A stretch of DNA of 64,000 bases from Hyunsoonleella pacifica. Lineage in GTDB: Bacteria > Bacteroidota > Bacteroidia > Flavobacteriales > Flavobacteriaceae. Within the stretch, counting starts at the first letter, position 1; each line of letters opens with the position of its first letter. Under the pieces are notes generated by a model. It was not told the DNA's origin. It searched no databases and saw only the letters and a program-made list of their open reading frames with translations. A program made the translations under genes and the position numbers. The stretch is taken from NCBI RefSeq assembly GCF_004310335.1, contig NZ_SIRS01000004.1:62001-126000 (forward strand), read 5' to 3'. Below, piece by piece: positions 25,865 through 35,284 of this stretch.

Positions 25865-28800
25865 CTACCTGATTAAACTAAAATGCCCCCGGTAGGTTCG
25901 TGCAACCCCAGCTTCATCTACTAAATTTACCACATACCAATAATCATTCGTAGCAAGTAACCGTCCATTTAATGTACCATTCCAACCACCATTTTCGGGT
26001 TTAAATTGTTTTATCAACTTACCAAATCTATTATAAATAAAGACTGTTGTGTTTTTAAAATAAATATCTCTTAACCCCCTTATATTCCAGGTATCATTGA
26101 TACTATCGCCATTTGGTGTAAAAAACTTAGGAAAGCCCATTACAAATACCTCTACATCAACTGTACCGCAACCGTTTTTATCCCTTACATAAACGGTATG
26201 CATTCCAGCTAAAATATTACGAAAAACAGGAGCGTCTTGATATGTTCCTAGCTCATCATCTAAAGCAAACTCATAGTCCCCAATACCTATACCAGAAGTA
26301 TCGATGGTTATGGTATTATTATCTGATAGATCAATTACGGTTACGTCCTCAATAGTTATACTTGAAATTTCAGATATTTTAAGATCATAGAAAACTTGCT
26401 CAGACTCACAATTTTCTTGCGAAGTTGCAAGGACACTATAGACACCTTCAGAAATTGCTGTCGCTGTATTTGAATTACTTATTGTATTACCGTCTGGATC
26501 TTTCCATACATAAGTAAAGTCTGTATTACTAGCATTTACAGTCAAAAGTGTTACTGGTAATCTGCCGTTTAAACAAAATATCTCGCTTTGTTCTATTTCA
26601 AATTCTGGTCTTGGGTGTACTGTTAAAAGTAAATGCGGGCCAATTCCAAAACAGTTTCCATTATCATTATTTTCTACTCTAACATACAAGGTTTCCGAAA
26701 AAGGCGTTTGATTTTGGTAGTTTAAAGTATTGGTAATTTCATTCTCCTCTAATTGAGCGTCTACTGCTGTATAATAATAATGAACGCTTAGGTTTTGACC
26801 TGTTGGAAATTGATTTATAAAATTAGCAGAAATTGTCGTTAAATCAAACTCTGTTTTACCATCAATAGCTGCATCTACATCACATGTCTCGAATTCATAA
26901 ATATAGTCTGATGGAAATGATGTTGTAGATGCTTCCAAGTTTATTGTGACTAGACTGGAACATTCAGTATCAGCAAACTCAACCCTTGCATAAATGGTAT
27001 TTGCTTTTCGATTGTTAAAAGGTAATGCCTCGATACCAGCAAGCCTTTGTTCTGCTTCAGTAATTGTTAAATGAAAAGTAATATTAAGTTCATTTAAATC
27101 TTCAGTTGTTATTATCGAATTAACTTCATTTAAATTAAAATCTGTAAATCCATCCAGATTACCATCTTCGTCACAATTTCTATATGTTACCACAGGCTCC
27201 ACAACAGGAACTTGATTTACTACCACCGGAAATTCAATACGTTCCCCTTCTAAACATCTGTTATCAGATGCTAGGGCAAAATAACTTTTTGCAGTATTGA
27301 TCACTGGAGTTGTGAATGTATTACCAACAAAAACAGGTGTAGAAGCATCTATACTTTCAAACCAAAGTACTTGCCCTGAGGAAGGTGTGGCCTCTAGGTT
27401 AATGCTTTGAGCTCCACACACCACAGTGGGCTCAACTGGGCTTATTATACGAGGAAAACTAATTTTAGTACTCGCAGAAATATTTACTATTGGATCTCCA
27501 GGCATACCGCCATATTCTACAATATAACCTTGAGGATGAAAATCGCTAGAGGGATCTGCATCTCCTGCTAAGGGTAAATCATTCCATGATCCTAGTGTTC
27601 CAATATTAGGGGCTGTAATATGTGCGTAATCTTCATTCCCACCAAAGTTATTAGGCTCGCTGGTATTCCAATTCGCATAGTTTGGAGAAGTACCATTAAT
27701 GCCTCCATTCCAAAACACAGTTCCTGCTTCAGGCCCTGTTACCCATTGCCAAACGCCTTCAGTTGCTGCATCATTTCCTCCAATCCAGCCAGCACCAGCT
27801 GCTTGTTCTCCAGTTAATTGTGCTTCTTCAGGAGACGTAATGGTTGCTAAATAGCCTTGGAGCCCAAAATAAGTTCTAGAGGCTGCTGCAGATCGCGCTT
27901 CTGCCCACGTAATTCCAAAATCTGGAATATATTCATAATAATGCCCTGTGGTGGGTAAAAAGTTAGCATCGCCAATGGTAAAAGAGAATATTTTATCAAC
28001 TTTATCCGTATTGGGAGTAGCACTATAAACGACATCTCTCACAGCAGCGATTAAATCAGTATACGGTATAGTTGCGCTGGCTGTTGCACTAAAAAATGAA
28101 AGCTTCGCTTGTACAGGATCCCAACTATGAGTAATATTGGGATGATTCCCAGTTAAAAGTAAAACATCTTCATCAAAGGTGTAGCCTTCAGAAATTTGAA
28201 TAAAAAAGGCTTCAATCCCTGTATCATCAGGATCTACAATATCAAAATCTGTGGCTATGCTCATCGAGGTTCCTAAACAATAACTCTGATCTCCTGTTGC
28301 AGTAATTTCTGGGGGTATATTGGTTTGCGCACAGTTGTGCATGCTAAGGTCTATTATTTTTGTTTCAATACAACCATCTGAAAAATAGGTTGTGCCATTG
28401 TAAACACCTACGTTTTGTAAGGATAAAATATTTATAAACGGATTTTGCTCACTACTTGTAAACCCATTAGGTCCAGACCAACTGTAACTTGTGCCCTCAG
28501 CTATGCTAAGTTGTACGTTCTCACCTTCACAAGCCAAAAGCTCACTAAATGTGGGGGCAGTATTAACAGGATTATTAATATTGCCTATATCTATATTAAC
28601 TATCCAATAATCATTACTTCCTTGACTATTTTCAGTTTTTTCTCCAGATATATCGGACGCACTATCACCCCCAAGAACATAACTACCGTCATCTAATTGT
28701 ACCATCGCTTCTAAACTGTCACTGCCATAACCTCCAATTGTTTTATCAAACTCAATATTACCATATTTATCTAATTTCACAATCCAATAGTCTGTTATAC

Positions 28801-29962
28801 AACACCTTGCTATTGAGCCTGGATCCAATCTGGAATCTTCTGTTTTATATCCTGAAACATTCGAAACAGAGGAACCTCCCAATAAAAAGCCTTCATCTTG
28901 GGTTTCAACAACATCGCCAAACCATTCATATTTATCTCCTCCTATAGTTTTATCCCATAGAATGTTGCCTTGATTATCAATTTTAACCACCCAACCATCA
29001 GAAGAGTTACAGATAGAGTTTTCTGTTTTATCGCCTGACATATTAGACTCAGATCTTCCTAATGCTAAAAAATTTCCATCGGATGTCGCAATAATTTCAC
29101 GAGGGCTATCTGTTGTCGCACCACCAATATTACGTTGCCAAACGATATTACCTAGACTGTCTATTTTTATAATCCAAAAATCAGTTCCCCCAATGTTTTC
29201 TACAGTTTTATCATTAGAAATACTTGAATTCGACTCTGCCAATATTATAAAGCCATTATCGCTTGTTTTATCCACAGAAATCCCCGTATCACTATAATTA
29301 CCAACAATAGATTTTTGCCATTCTTCATTTCCCGATGCGTCAATTTTTATTATTAAAATATCAGTACCACTAGCGCCTCCTGAAACAACTGAACCTACCA
29401 TTAAATATCCACCATCATGCGTCTCTACCATGTCTAACACTGAATCACTTTTGGCACTGCCATGAGTTTTATCCCATACCACAGTACCATATGCATCCAA
29501 CTTTACCAACCATATATCACTCGCTCCCAAAGGGCTAGCAGTTCGTTCTCCCGACACAAAGTTTGATGTGACTACACTAGTTCCCACCAATAGATACCCT
29601 CCATCTGCAGTTTGTTTTATATCTCTAAGACTATCTGACCAAGCACCGCCAATGGTCTTTTCCCATAGAATCCCACCTGTACTTTTATTGATTTTCATAA
29701 TCCAAAAATCTGAATACCCTTTTCTTTCATCACTAAATAAAGGAGGATCTGGAATTCGTCTATTCTCCTGTGTTTTATCGCCCGAAATACCAGAATATGA
29801 AGTACCCCCTATAATAAGATTACCATCATGAGTTTTTTCCATTACCCATAAAACCTCAATAGAATCTCCACCAATGGTATTTTGCCACTTTATAACTTGT
29901 GCGTTAACACCAAGTATAACAAAGAATAGTAATAATATGGCCACGCACTTATTCATGCTCAT
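25865..29962 (-). CDS. giant surface protein: seven-fold repeat, C-type lectin domain, type B T9SS sorting domain
   Basis: 1365 residues. A signal peptide ends near QVIKW. Residues about 25-460 contain seven consecutive repeats of roughly 55-65 residues with the pattern W-KTIGG-DS...T.DGGY...G.S...S.DKTE...D.WI.KID..GNI, suggesting a seven-bladed propeller. An Ig-like segment follows (ACEGENVQLSIAEGTSYSW), then a C-type lectin-like domain near 675-815 (ITWAEARSAAA, WIGGNDAATEGVWQWV, NYANWNTSEPNN). Next come a second Ig-like segment and two copies of a CD-DG...FDL module. The last about 85 residues are the gliding-motility-associated type B sorting domain (FPKFFTPNGDSINDTWNI...VFIYNRFGKLIKQF). 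It is probably exported by type IX secretion and held on the surface, with carbohydrate binding inferred. Confidence 0.9.
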   Translation of the reverse strand: MSMNKCVAILLLFFVILGVNAQVIKWQNTIGGDSIEVLWVMEKTHDGNLIIGGTSYSGISGDKTQENRRIPDPPLFSDERKGYSDFWIMKINKSTGGILWEKTIGGAWSDSLRDIKQTADGGYLLVGTSVVTSNFVSGERTASPLGASDIWLVKLDAYGTVVWDKTHGSAKSDSVLDMVETHDGGYLMVGSVVSGGASGTDILIIKIDASGNEEWQKSIVGNYSDTGISVDKTSDNGFIILAESNSSISNDKTVENIGGTDFWIIKIDSLGNIVWQRNIGGATTDSPREIIATSDGNFLALGRSESNMSGDKTENSICNSSDGWVVKIDNQGNILWDKTIGGDKYEWFGDVVETQDEGFLLGGSSVSNVSGYKTEDSRLDPGSIARCCITDYWIVKLDKYGNIEFDKTIGGYGSDSLEAMVQLDDGSYVLGGDSASDISGEKTENSQGSNDYWIVNIDIGNINNPVNTAPTFSELLACEGENVQLSIAEGTSYSWSGPNGFTSSEQNPFINILSLQNVGVYNGTTYFSDGCIETKIIDLSMHNCAQTNIPPEITATGDQSYCLGTSMSIATDFDIVDPDDTGIEAFFIQISEGYTFDEDVLLLTGNHPNITHSWDPVQAKLSFFSATASATIPYTDLIAAVRDVVYSATPNTDKVDKIFSFTIGDANFLPTTGHYYEYIPDFGITWAEARSAAASRTYFGLQGYLATITSPEEAQLTGEQAAGAGWIGGNDAATEGVWQWVTGPEAGTVFWNGGINGTSPNYANWNTSEPNNFGGNEDYAHITAPNIGTLGSWNDLPLAGDADPSSDFHPQGYIVEYGGMPGDPIVNISASTKISFPRIISPVEPTVVCGAQSINLEATPSSGQVLWFESIDASTPVFVGNTFTTPVINTAKSYFALASDNRCLEGERIEFPVVVNQVPVVEPVVTYRNCDEDGNLDGFTDFNLNEVNSIITTEDLNELNITFHLTITEAEQRLAGIEALPFNNRKANTIYARVEFADTECSSLVTINLEASTTSFPSDYIYEFETCDVDAAIDGKTEFDLTTISANFINQFPTGQNLSVHYYYTAVDAQLEENEITNTLNYQNQTPFSETLYVRVENNDNGNCFGIGPHLLLTVHPRPEFEIEQSEIFCLNGRLPVTLLTVNASNTDFTYVWKDPDGNTISNSNTATAISEGVYSVLATSQENCESEQVFYDLKISEISSITIEDVTVIDLSDNNTITIDTSGIGIGDYEFALDDELGTYQDAPVFRNILAGMHTVYVRDKNGCGTVDVEVFVMGFPKFFTPNGDSINDTWNIRGLRDIYFKNTTVFIYNRFGKLIKQFKPENGGWNGTLNGRLLATNDYWYVVNLVDEAGVARTYRGHFSLIR

Positions 29963-30015
29963 TTTTTAAGATACTAAAGATAACAAAATATAGCTTAAGC
30001 TTAGCCAGAACACTA

Positions 30016-31251
30016 TTAGGCTTTATTCTTTGCCTCTATCCACTTACCGAGATATTTTGTGCTTTGAAGCGTGTGATGCAGAAGCATTTGCCCTGTAAAA
30101 TTATTAGCTCGATTTTCATGAAGTTGCCTTAGGGTATTGTTCAAAATTGTTACAAAATAGGGCTTTATATGCGCTTTATTAAAACGCGCGTTAATAATAT
30201 CGAATCCGTTTAGCTGCTTATCTTTCCATAGTGATTTATTTTCATATAGTTTAACGCAGGCATTTGCAAAATCCTCTGGAGTATCTTCCACAAAACCATT
30301 TGGCATTAAATCTCCAAACATTCCCTCCGCCCCTATTGTCGTGGTAACTATAGGTGTACCATTATGCATCGCATCAATTAGTTTTCCTTTTAAACCTGCT
30401 CCAAATCTTATCGGTGCCACAAGCACCTTAGCTTTTTGCATTACTTTTTCCACATCATCTGCAAATCCTTTTATAAAAAATCGTTGGGTCTCGTTATGTA
30501 ATTGTTTTACCTTATCAGTAGCGTAGGCACCATACACATGTAATTCAGCCTTTGGTAATTCTTTTCTAATTAAAGGCCAAATAGTTTCCTTTAAATAGAG
30601 TACCGCATTATAATTAGGTTCATGCAAAAAATTACCAATAGTTATAAAATGTTGCCGTTCATCAAACTCAGGAAGTTGTGCTATGCTATCTTTAGAAATT
30701 TCATCTAACATAAAAGGGATATATAATAAAAGCGATGCATCTACTTTAAAATCATTGTGAAGGATTTCCATTTCAACTTCAGAAATTATTAAACTTAAAT
30801 CGCAACGATATATACTAGCCACCTCTCGCTTTGCGATATCATTTAATAAATATAATTTATCAAATGGTTTTTTATTCTTAAAAGCTTGATGTCTTCCTTT
30901 ACGTAAAAAATGTAAATCTTCAGTATCTAATATCCTTACTGCATCAGGACAGTGTTCTGCAACGCGCCATCCAAACTGTTCTTCCATCATAAAACGATCA
31001 AATAGTACTACATCGGGATTCAGTTCCTTGATAAATTCATCAAAACTTGAGTCATTTAGTTTAATGGATGCAGAAACAATATCAATAGCGTTTAAATCAA
31101 AAGCGTTTTCAGTTTTAGCACATGGACTAGCGAAGGTTATATTGTAATTTTCAGAAAGAAAAATTTCAATTAATTGCAACATACGACTTCCTGCTGCAGA
31201 ACTTTTGGGCTCTGGCCACACGTATCCAATAATTAATAATTTTTTCTTCAT
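30016..31251 (-). CDS. GT-B fold glycosyltransferase (family 4-like)
   Basis: 411 residues. The N-terminus KKKLLIIGYVWPEPKSSAAGSRMLQLIEIF is the usual glycogen-synthase-like opening of an acceptor domain. The C-terminal nucleotide-sugar domain has FITIGNFLHEPNYNAVLYLKETIWPLIR, then FIKGFADDVEKVMQKAKVLVAPIRFGAGLKGKLIDAMHNGTPIVTTTIGAEGM, with the loop and GxGxK-type motif seen in GT4. It probably adds a sugar to a glycan or protein. Nearby genes (type B-sorted protein, haem-binding protein) do not define the acceptor. Confidence 0.85.
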   Translation of the reverse strand: MKKKLLIIGYVWPEPKSSAAGSRMLQLIEIFLSENYNITFASPCAKTENAFDLNAIDIVSASIKLNDSSFDEFIKELNPDVVLFDRFMMEEQFGWRVAEHCPDAVRILDTEDLHFLRKGRHQAFKNKKPFDKLYLLNDIAKREVASIYRCDLSLIISEVEMEILHNDFKVDASLLLYIPFMLDEISKDSIAQLPEFDERQHFITIGNFLHEPNYNAVLYLKETIWPLIRKELPKAELHVYGAYATDKVKQLHNETQRFFIKGFADDVEKVMQKAKVLVAPIRFGAGLKGKLIDAMHNGTPIVTTTIGAEGMFGDLMPNGFVEDTPEDFANACVKLYENKSLWKDKQLNGFDIINARFNKAHIKPYFVTILNNTLRQLHENRANNFTGQMLLHHTLQSTKYLGKWIEAKNKA

Positions 31252-31316
31252 AAAACACTAAATTCAAACATCTAACTTCAAAAAAGCTTTTATGAAAGTT
31301 GGAGTAGATTCTGGTT

Positions 31317-31790
31317 TTATTCAGGTTTTGATTGTAGTCCGTACATAACACGTACTTGTTTAGCCCAATTAACTACAGCTTTGACCTGTTCTTCAGTTAA
31401 CTTTGCATCTCCATGGGTCCATGTGTAAGAATTTAATGGCATTTTACCTTCTTCAACTTCTTCGATAAGCTCATCAAATTTATGATCCTTACGCTTCAAG
31501 GAATTGCCTTCCCATTGAGACACGTTAAAATGTTCTTTACCTTCCTCGATATGATGATTTAACCAATAATTAACTGGAGTAATTGCGTTATACCATGGGT
31601 AATTTGTTGTATCGCTATGACAGTCATAACATGTATTCTTCAAAATAAGCTTTACATCCTCTGGTGGGTTTGTTTCTTTCTCAAACGCTGCAATAGAAGC
31701 TACATCCCCAATATTTTTATCAGGTCCAAAAAACTGAGCAATTACAAACAAAATTAAAAGTACTAAACCTATTTTTTTTATTATTTTCAT
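31317..31790 (-). CDS. haem-binding domain protein (cytochrome c-like CxxCH)
   Basis: 157 residues from the ATG at 31790. One N-terminal hydrophobic helix (IIKKIGLVLLILFVIAQFF) acts as signal or anchor. The motif LKNTCYDCHSDTTNYPWYNAITPVNYWLNHHIEEGKEHFNVSQW is the Haem_bd family signature, with CYDCH as the covalent haem site and downstream Met as a potential ligand (KMPLNSYTWTH). It is likely periplasmic and involved in electron transfer or haem sensing. It is upstream of the glycosyltransferase on the same strand with a 65-base gap. Confidence 0.88.
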   Translation of the reverse strand: MKIIKKIGLVLLILFVIAQFFGPDKNIGDVASIAAFEKETNPPEDVKLILKNTCYDCHSDTTNYPWYNAITPVNYWLNHHIEEGKEHFNVSQWEGNSLKRKDHKFDELIEEVEEGKMPLNSYTWTHGDAKLTEEQVKAVVNWAKQVRVMYGLQSKPE

Positions 31791-31827
31791 CAAAGTAATT
31801 ATTAGATTTTAAAAATAAGAAATCCTT

Positions 31828-32403
31828 TTGACTACAGCAGAACTTTATAAAGAATTAAATTATGTAAATCACTCCAGAGAGAAACGATTACATTATGCTA
31901 ATTTATTAATAGCAAACCCAAAACTTATCCCTAAAGTATTAGATATATTATTTATGGTAAATGATAAAATTTCCCCTAAAGCTGCTTGGATTTTAGAATT
32001 TATGTGTAGTAATACTATAGAATCTATTATTCCTTACCTTGATATATTTACTAAAAACATTAAAACAGTACACTTAGATTCTTCTGTAAGACCTGTTGCT
32101 AAAATTTGCGAAAAACTTGCTATAGCTTATACTTCTAAAGAGGAAAATAAAATAAAAAGCAACCTAAAACCACATCATAAAGAACGTATTATAGAAACTT
32201 GTTTTGATTATATGATTAATGATGAAAAAGTAGCACCTAAAGCCTACTCTATGACAACATTATTTCTTTTAGGAAAAGAATATGATTGGGTATACCCAGA
32301 ATTAGTTATAATCTTAGAACGCGATTTCCATTTGCAAAGTGCTGCATTTAAAGCTCGTGCAAGACATATTTTAAAAAAATTAAAAAAAACAGCTAACATC
32401 TAG
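31828..32403 (+). CDS. alpha-helical HEAT-like repeat protein upstream of purB
   Basis: 191 residues with a TTG start (31828). The sequence is almost all helix, with a repeated pattern seen in ISPKAAWILEFMC and VAPKAYSMTTLFLLG, each followed by a Pro-rich turn and another hydrophobic helix (ESIIPYLDIF; DWVYPELVIILERDF). This suggests a small HEAT/ARM-like stack. Homologues tend to sit beside purB and are therefore sometimes labelled adenylosuccinate lyase, but no lyase motif is present. A protein-binding role is the only reasonable inference. It is cytosolic. Confidence 0.6.
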   Translation: MTTAELYKELNYVNHSREKRLHYANLLIANPKLIPKVLDILFMVNDKISPKAAWILEFMCSNTIESIIPYLDIFTKNIKTVHLDSSVRPVAKICEKLAIAYTSKEENKIKSNLKPHHKERIIETCFDYMINDEKVAPKAYSMTTLFLLGKEYDWVYPELVIILERDFHLQSAAFKARARHILKKLKKTANI

Positions 32404-32451
32404 CAACAGAAAACTTCAGTCTTCAAGCTTCCGTCTTCTGTCTAAATAAAC

Positions 32452-32459
32452 TATCTTTG
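32452..32459 (+). promoter_or_regulatory. purB promoter -7 element
   Basis: TATCTTTG followed by C, a perfect TAnnTTTG. It lies 23 bases before the purB ATG and shows that purB has its own promoter despite the gene just upstream. Confidence 0.65.
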
Positions 32460-32482
32460 CAGCTTTAAAATTTTAAGCAACT

Positions 32483-33826
32483 ATGTCCTTATCATCACTC
32501 AATGCCATCTCTCCAATTGATGGACGCTATAGAAATAAAATCAACGATTTAGGTAGATTTTTCTCAGAAGAAGCACTTATTAAATATCGTGTTTTAGTTG
32601 AAATAGAATATTTCATAGCACTTTGTGAAATTCCTTTACCACAATTAAAGCATGTTGACCATAACGTGTTTGATGATTTAAGAGCTATTTATAAAGATTT
32701 TTCATCTAATGATGCTAATGTTATTAAAGATATTGAAAGTGTTACCAACCACGATGTAAAGGCTGTTGAATATTTTATAAAAGAAAAATTTGATGCTTTA
32801 GGCTTATCAGAATTTAAAGAATTTATTCATTTTGGATTAACATCTCAAGACATAAACAACACAGCTATTCCACTAAGTATTAAGGAAGCTATGAACGATG
32901 TTTATGTACCAGAATACTTTAATGTTTTAAAGAAACTTAAAGAACTTGTTAAAGAATGGGCACAGGTATCTATGCTAGCAAGAACCCATGGACAACCTGC
33001 ATCACCAACGCGCTTGGGTAAAGAAATTGATGTTTTTGTAGTACGTTTAGAAGAACAATTTAATTTATTAAACGATATACCTAGTGCTGCCAAATTTGGT
33101 GGTGCTACTGGTAATTTTAATGCGCACCATGTTGCATATCCTAATATAGACTGGAAAGCGTTTGGAGATACTTTTGTACAAGAAAAATTGGGCTTACAAC
33201 ATTCCTTCCCTACTACCCAAATTGAACATTACGACCACATGGCTGCATTGTTTGATAACTTAAAACGGATAAATACTATTTTAATTGATTTAGATAGAGA
33301 CATTTGGACCTACGTATCTATGGACTATTTCAAACAAAAAATTAAAAAAGGAGAAGTTGGGAGTTCTGCAATGCCACATAAAGTAAATCCTATTGATTTT
33401 GAAAATTCTGAAGGTAACTTGGGCATTGCAAATGCTATTTTCGAGCATTTATCTGCTAAATTACCAATATCTAGATTGCAAAGAGATTTAACTGATAGTA
33501 CCGTTTTAAGAAACGTTGGTGTTCCTTTTGGACATACTATTATAGGTTTTAAAGCCACTCTAAAAGGGTTAAATAAACTATTATTAAATGAAAGCAAGTT
33601 TGCCCAAGATTTAGAAAATAATTGGGCTGTAGTTGCAGAAGCCATACAAACTATTTTAAGAAGAGAAGGTTATCCTAATCCTTATGAAGCGTTAAAAGGA
33701 TTAACCAGAACCAATGAAAAAATAAATCAATCTTCAATTTCAGATTTTATTGATACCTTAGAGGTCTCAGACGAAATTAAAGTAGAATTAAAACAAATCA
33801 CACCAGGTAATTATACTGGTATTTAA
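32483..33826 (+). CDS. purB: adenylosuccinate lyase
   Basis: 447 residues, normal for PurB. It cleaves SAICAR to AICAR and fumarate, and adenylosuccinate to AMP and fumarate, in purine synthesis. Motifs: SPIDGRYRNK at the N-terminus, TSQDINNTAI with the substrate-binding Thr-Ser, ARTHGQPASPTRLGKE with the catalytic His, and the fumarase/lyase signature GSSAMPHKVNPIDFEN at about residues 292-306. A strong TAnnTTTG box precedes it and a terminator follows the small downstream gene. Confidence 0.97.
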   Translation: MSLSSLNAISPIDGRYRNKINDLGRFFSEEALIKYRVLVEIEYFIALCEIPLPQLKHVDHNVFDDLRAIYKDFSSNDANVIKDIESVTNHDVKAVEYFIKEKFDALGLSEFKEFIHFGLTSQDINNTAIPLSIKEAMNDVYVPEYFNVLKKLKELVKEWAQVSMLARTHGQPASPTRLGKEIDVFVVRLEEQFNLLNDIPSAAKFGGATGNFNAHHVAYPNIDWKAFGDTFVQEKLGLQHSFPTTQIEHYDHMAALFDNLKRINTILIDLDRDIWTYVSMDYFKQKIKKGEVGSSAMPHKVNPIDFENSEGNLGIANAIFEHLSAKLPISRLQRDLTDSTVLRNVGVPFGHTIIGFKATLKGLNKLLLNESKFAQDLENNWAVVAEAIQTILRREGYPNPYEALKGLTRTNEKINQSSISDFIDTLEVSDEIKVELKQITPGNYTGI

Positions 33827-33836
33827 TTATATAGTT

Positions 33837-34013
33837 ATGTTAAGTAGTAAACAATCTCTCTTCCTTACTGGCTTAATGGCTGCTTGCATCTTTGTATTTG
33901 GCATACTTGATATTTTAGATAATTTTATAGTACTTACTATTTTAACACTTGTGTTTTTTGCTATACTAATCAACTTATTTTACACCTATTATCAGCAGAG
34001 GCAAAACAATTAA
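33837..34013 (+). CDS. 58-residue two-helix membrane protein downstream of purB
   Basis: Starts at ATG 33837, only 10 bases after the purB stop, and ends just before a strong terminator, so it should be co-transcribed with purB. It has two hydrophobic stretches, about residues 8-24 (LFLTGLMAACIFVFGIL) and 31-48 (IVLTILTLVFFAILINLF), joined by an acidic turn DILDN, and a polar C-terminus TYYQQRQNN. Family and function are not recognised. The clean reading frame and position support a real gene. Confidence 0.55.
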   Translation: MLSSKQSLFLTGLMAACIFVFGILDILDNFIVLTILTLVFFAILINLFYTYYQQRQNN

Positions 34014-34044
34014 CTTGTACAAGTAAACAATATAGAAATAAACA

Positions 34045-34080
34045 AAAAAAGGCTTCCTTACTAGGAAACCTTTTTTGTTT
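34045..34080. terminator. bidirectional terminator between purB unit and DUF4252 operon
   Basis: AAAAAAGG-C-TTCCT, loop TACT, AGGAA-A-CCTTTTTT: a 13-bp stem with one internal mismatch, with A-run and T-run flanks on both strands, placed between converging transcription units. Confidence 0.85.
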
Positions 34081-34102
34081 TTAATAGTTCTATGTAATTT
34101 AA

Positions 34103-34645
34103 TTACTTAAAAAAGTCTAGCATCTCCTGCATTTGGCTTTCATCTACATTTGATGTTCTTAAAGCTTCGCCTAGAGCTATCATTTTCTCGGGGCTCATAT
34201 CACTTCCTAAAACTCTAACTACTGCAAATCCCATGTCTTTTGCGCTTCCAAAAAGTACAACCTCGTCGGCATCTTCATCATCTCCTATATATTTTACTAA
34301 AATCTTTCTACCTCTATCACTAAATTCCATCAAGTCTTGGTATTTATCTTGCTGTAGTATAGATTTAACTTTATCTAGCTCAGTTGCGTAAACCTCTTGA
34401 TTAGTATCATTAATATTAAACCCTAAGAAGTTTAGTCTACGTACCGAATTAAAAGCTTCTTTCTGCGCTTCAGTAAAATTTGTTTTATCTATTTTAACCA
34501 TAGATACTGGCAAATCTTGAGATATAAAATTTGGTTGTTCTTGATGGTCTACAAAATAGCGTTGTAAACTTGGTTCGCTATTGCAACCCGCCAAAATAAA
34601 ACTCAATAAGGCGGCTATAAAAAAAGATTTAACTGTTCGTTTCAT
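34103..34645 (-). CDS. DUF4252 lipoprotein (second in the sigma operon)
   Basis: 180 residues. The lipobox FILAGC at residues 16-21 gives a lipoprotein. DUF4252 features are present: SMVKIDKTNFTEAQKEAFNSVRRLNFLGFN, then KYQDLMEFSDRGRKILVKYIGD, then ADEVVLFGSAKDMGFAVVRVLGSDM. It is the last gene of a four-gene unit with an ECF sigma factor, an anti-sigma-like protein and another DUF4252 protein. The family's function is unknown; a periplasmic role linked to the sigma regulon is inferred from the operon. Confidence 0.85.
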   Translation of the reverse strand: MKRTVKSFFIAALLSFILAGCNSEPSLQRYFVDHQEQPNFISQDLPVSMVKIDKTNFTEAQKEAFNSVRRLNFLGFNINDTNQEVYATELDKVKSILQQDKYQDLMEFSDRGRKILVKYIGDDEDADEVVLFGSAKDMGFAVVRVLGSDMSPEKMIALGEALRTSNVDESQMQEMLDFFK

Positions 34646-34676
34646 GATAGATGATGATGATTAGTATTGCAGTATC

Positions 34677-35237
34677 TTATTTATCCTTCTCTAAATGCTT
34701 TCCACCTGGGATATTCATTTTTTGAGTCAATTTAGAGATTTCATTTAAATCGATATCCCCAGTCATAGATACCACTACAGTTTCTATCTTACGAGACTTC
34801 CCATTAATCTCTACCTTTTCATCCATTTTTTTGTCAATTCCAGTAACAAAAATTAATAATTCCTGTACATGGTCTGCATCTCTTCCTTCTTTTACGTAAA
34901 ACATCACTTCGGTACCATCGTCTTTAACTTCCATAAGCTCTTCTAACTTACTAGAACGAGAGTTTACCCATTTTGTGATATCTGCTGAAATTGCAGAATT
35001 ATCAGTAACTATGGTTTTAAAACTAGTAATGCTTTTCACCATATCCATATAAGCTTGTGCTTCTGGATCATCCACATTTACATTTAGCTTTGCTAACATC
35101 TGAAACATTTTTGGTTTAATGTTTACATAAGTTACATTAGGGTCGTCACTGTATTTTTCAAATACATTGTTCTGTGCCATTCCTGTAAAAGGCAACAACA
35201 TAATTGCCATTATAATTACTATTAATCGTGTTTTCAT
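34677..35237 (-). CDS. DUF4252 secreted protein (first in the sigma operon)
   Basis: 186 residues from MKTRLIVIIMAIMLLPFTGMAQ, a clear signal peptide; the frame extends 11 codons upstream, but those residues are not signal-like. The body has KMFQMLAKLNVNVDDPEAQAYMDMVKSITSFKTI and EVMFYVKEGRDADHVQELLIFVTG, similar in layout to the lipoprotein encoded next, so the two are probably duplicates that diverged, one periplasmic and one lipid-anchored. The C-terminus is basic and acidic (KHLEKDK). Confidence 0.8.
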   Translation of the reverse strand: MKTRLIVIIMAIMLLPFTGMAQNNVFEKYSDDPNVTYVNIKPKMFQMLAKLNVNVDDPEAQAYMDMVKSITSFKTIVTDNSAISADITKWVNSRSSKLEELMEVKDDGTEVMFYVKEGRDADHVQELLIFVTGIDKKMDEKVEINGKSRKIETVVVSMTGDIDLNEISKLTQKMNIPGGKHLEKDK

Positions 35238-35284
35238 CTTATTTGTGTTACGTGTATTTAAAGTTCTCATTTTTTAATGTTTTA

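Noticed and set aside
31828-32403. Second adenylosuccinate lyase
   Set aside because: No lyase signature; it is a short all-helical repeat protein that merely neighbours purB.
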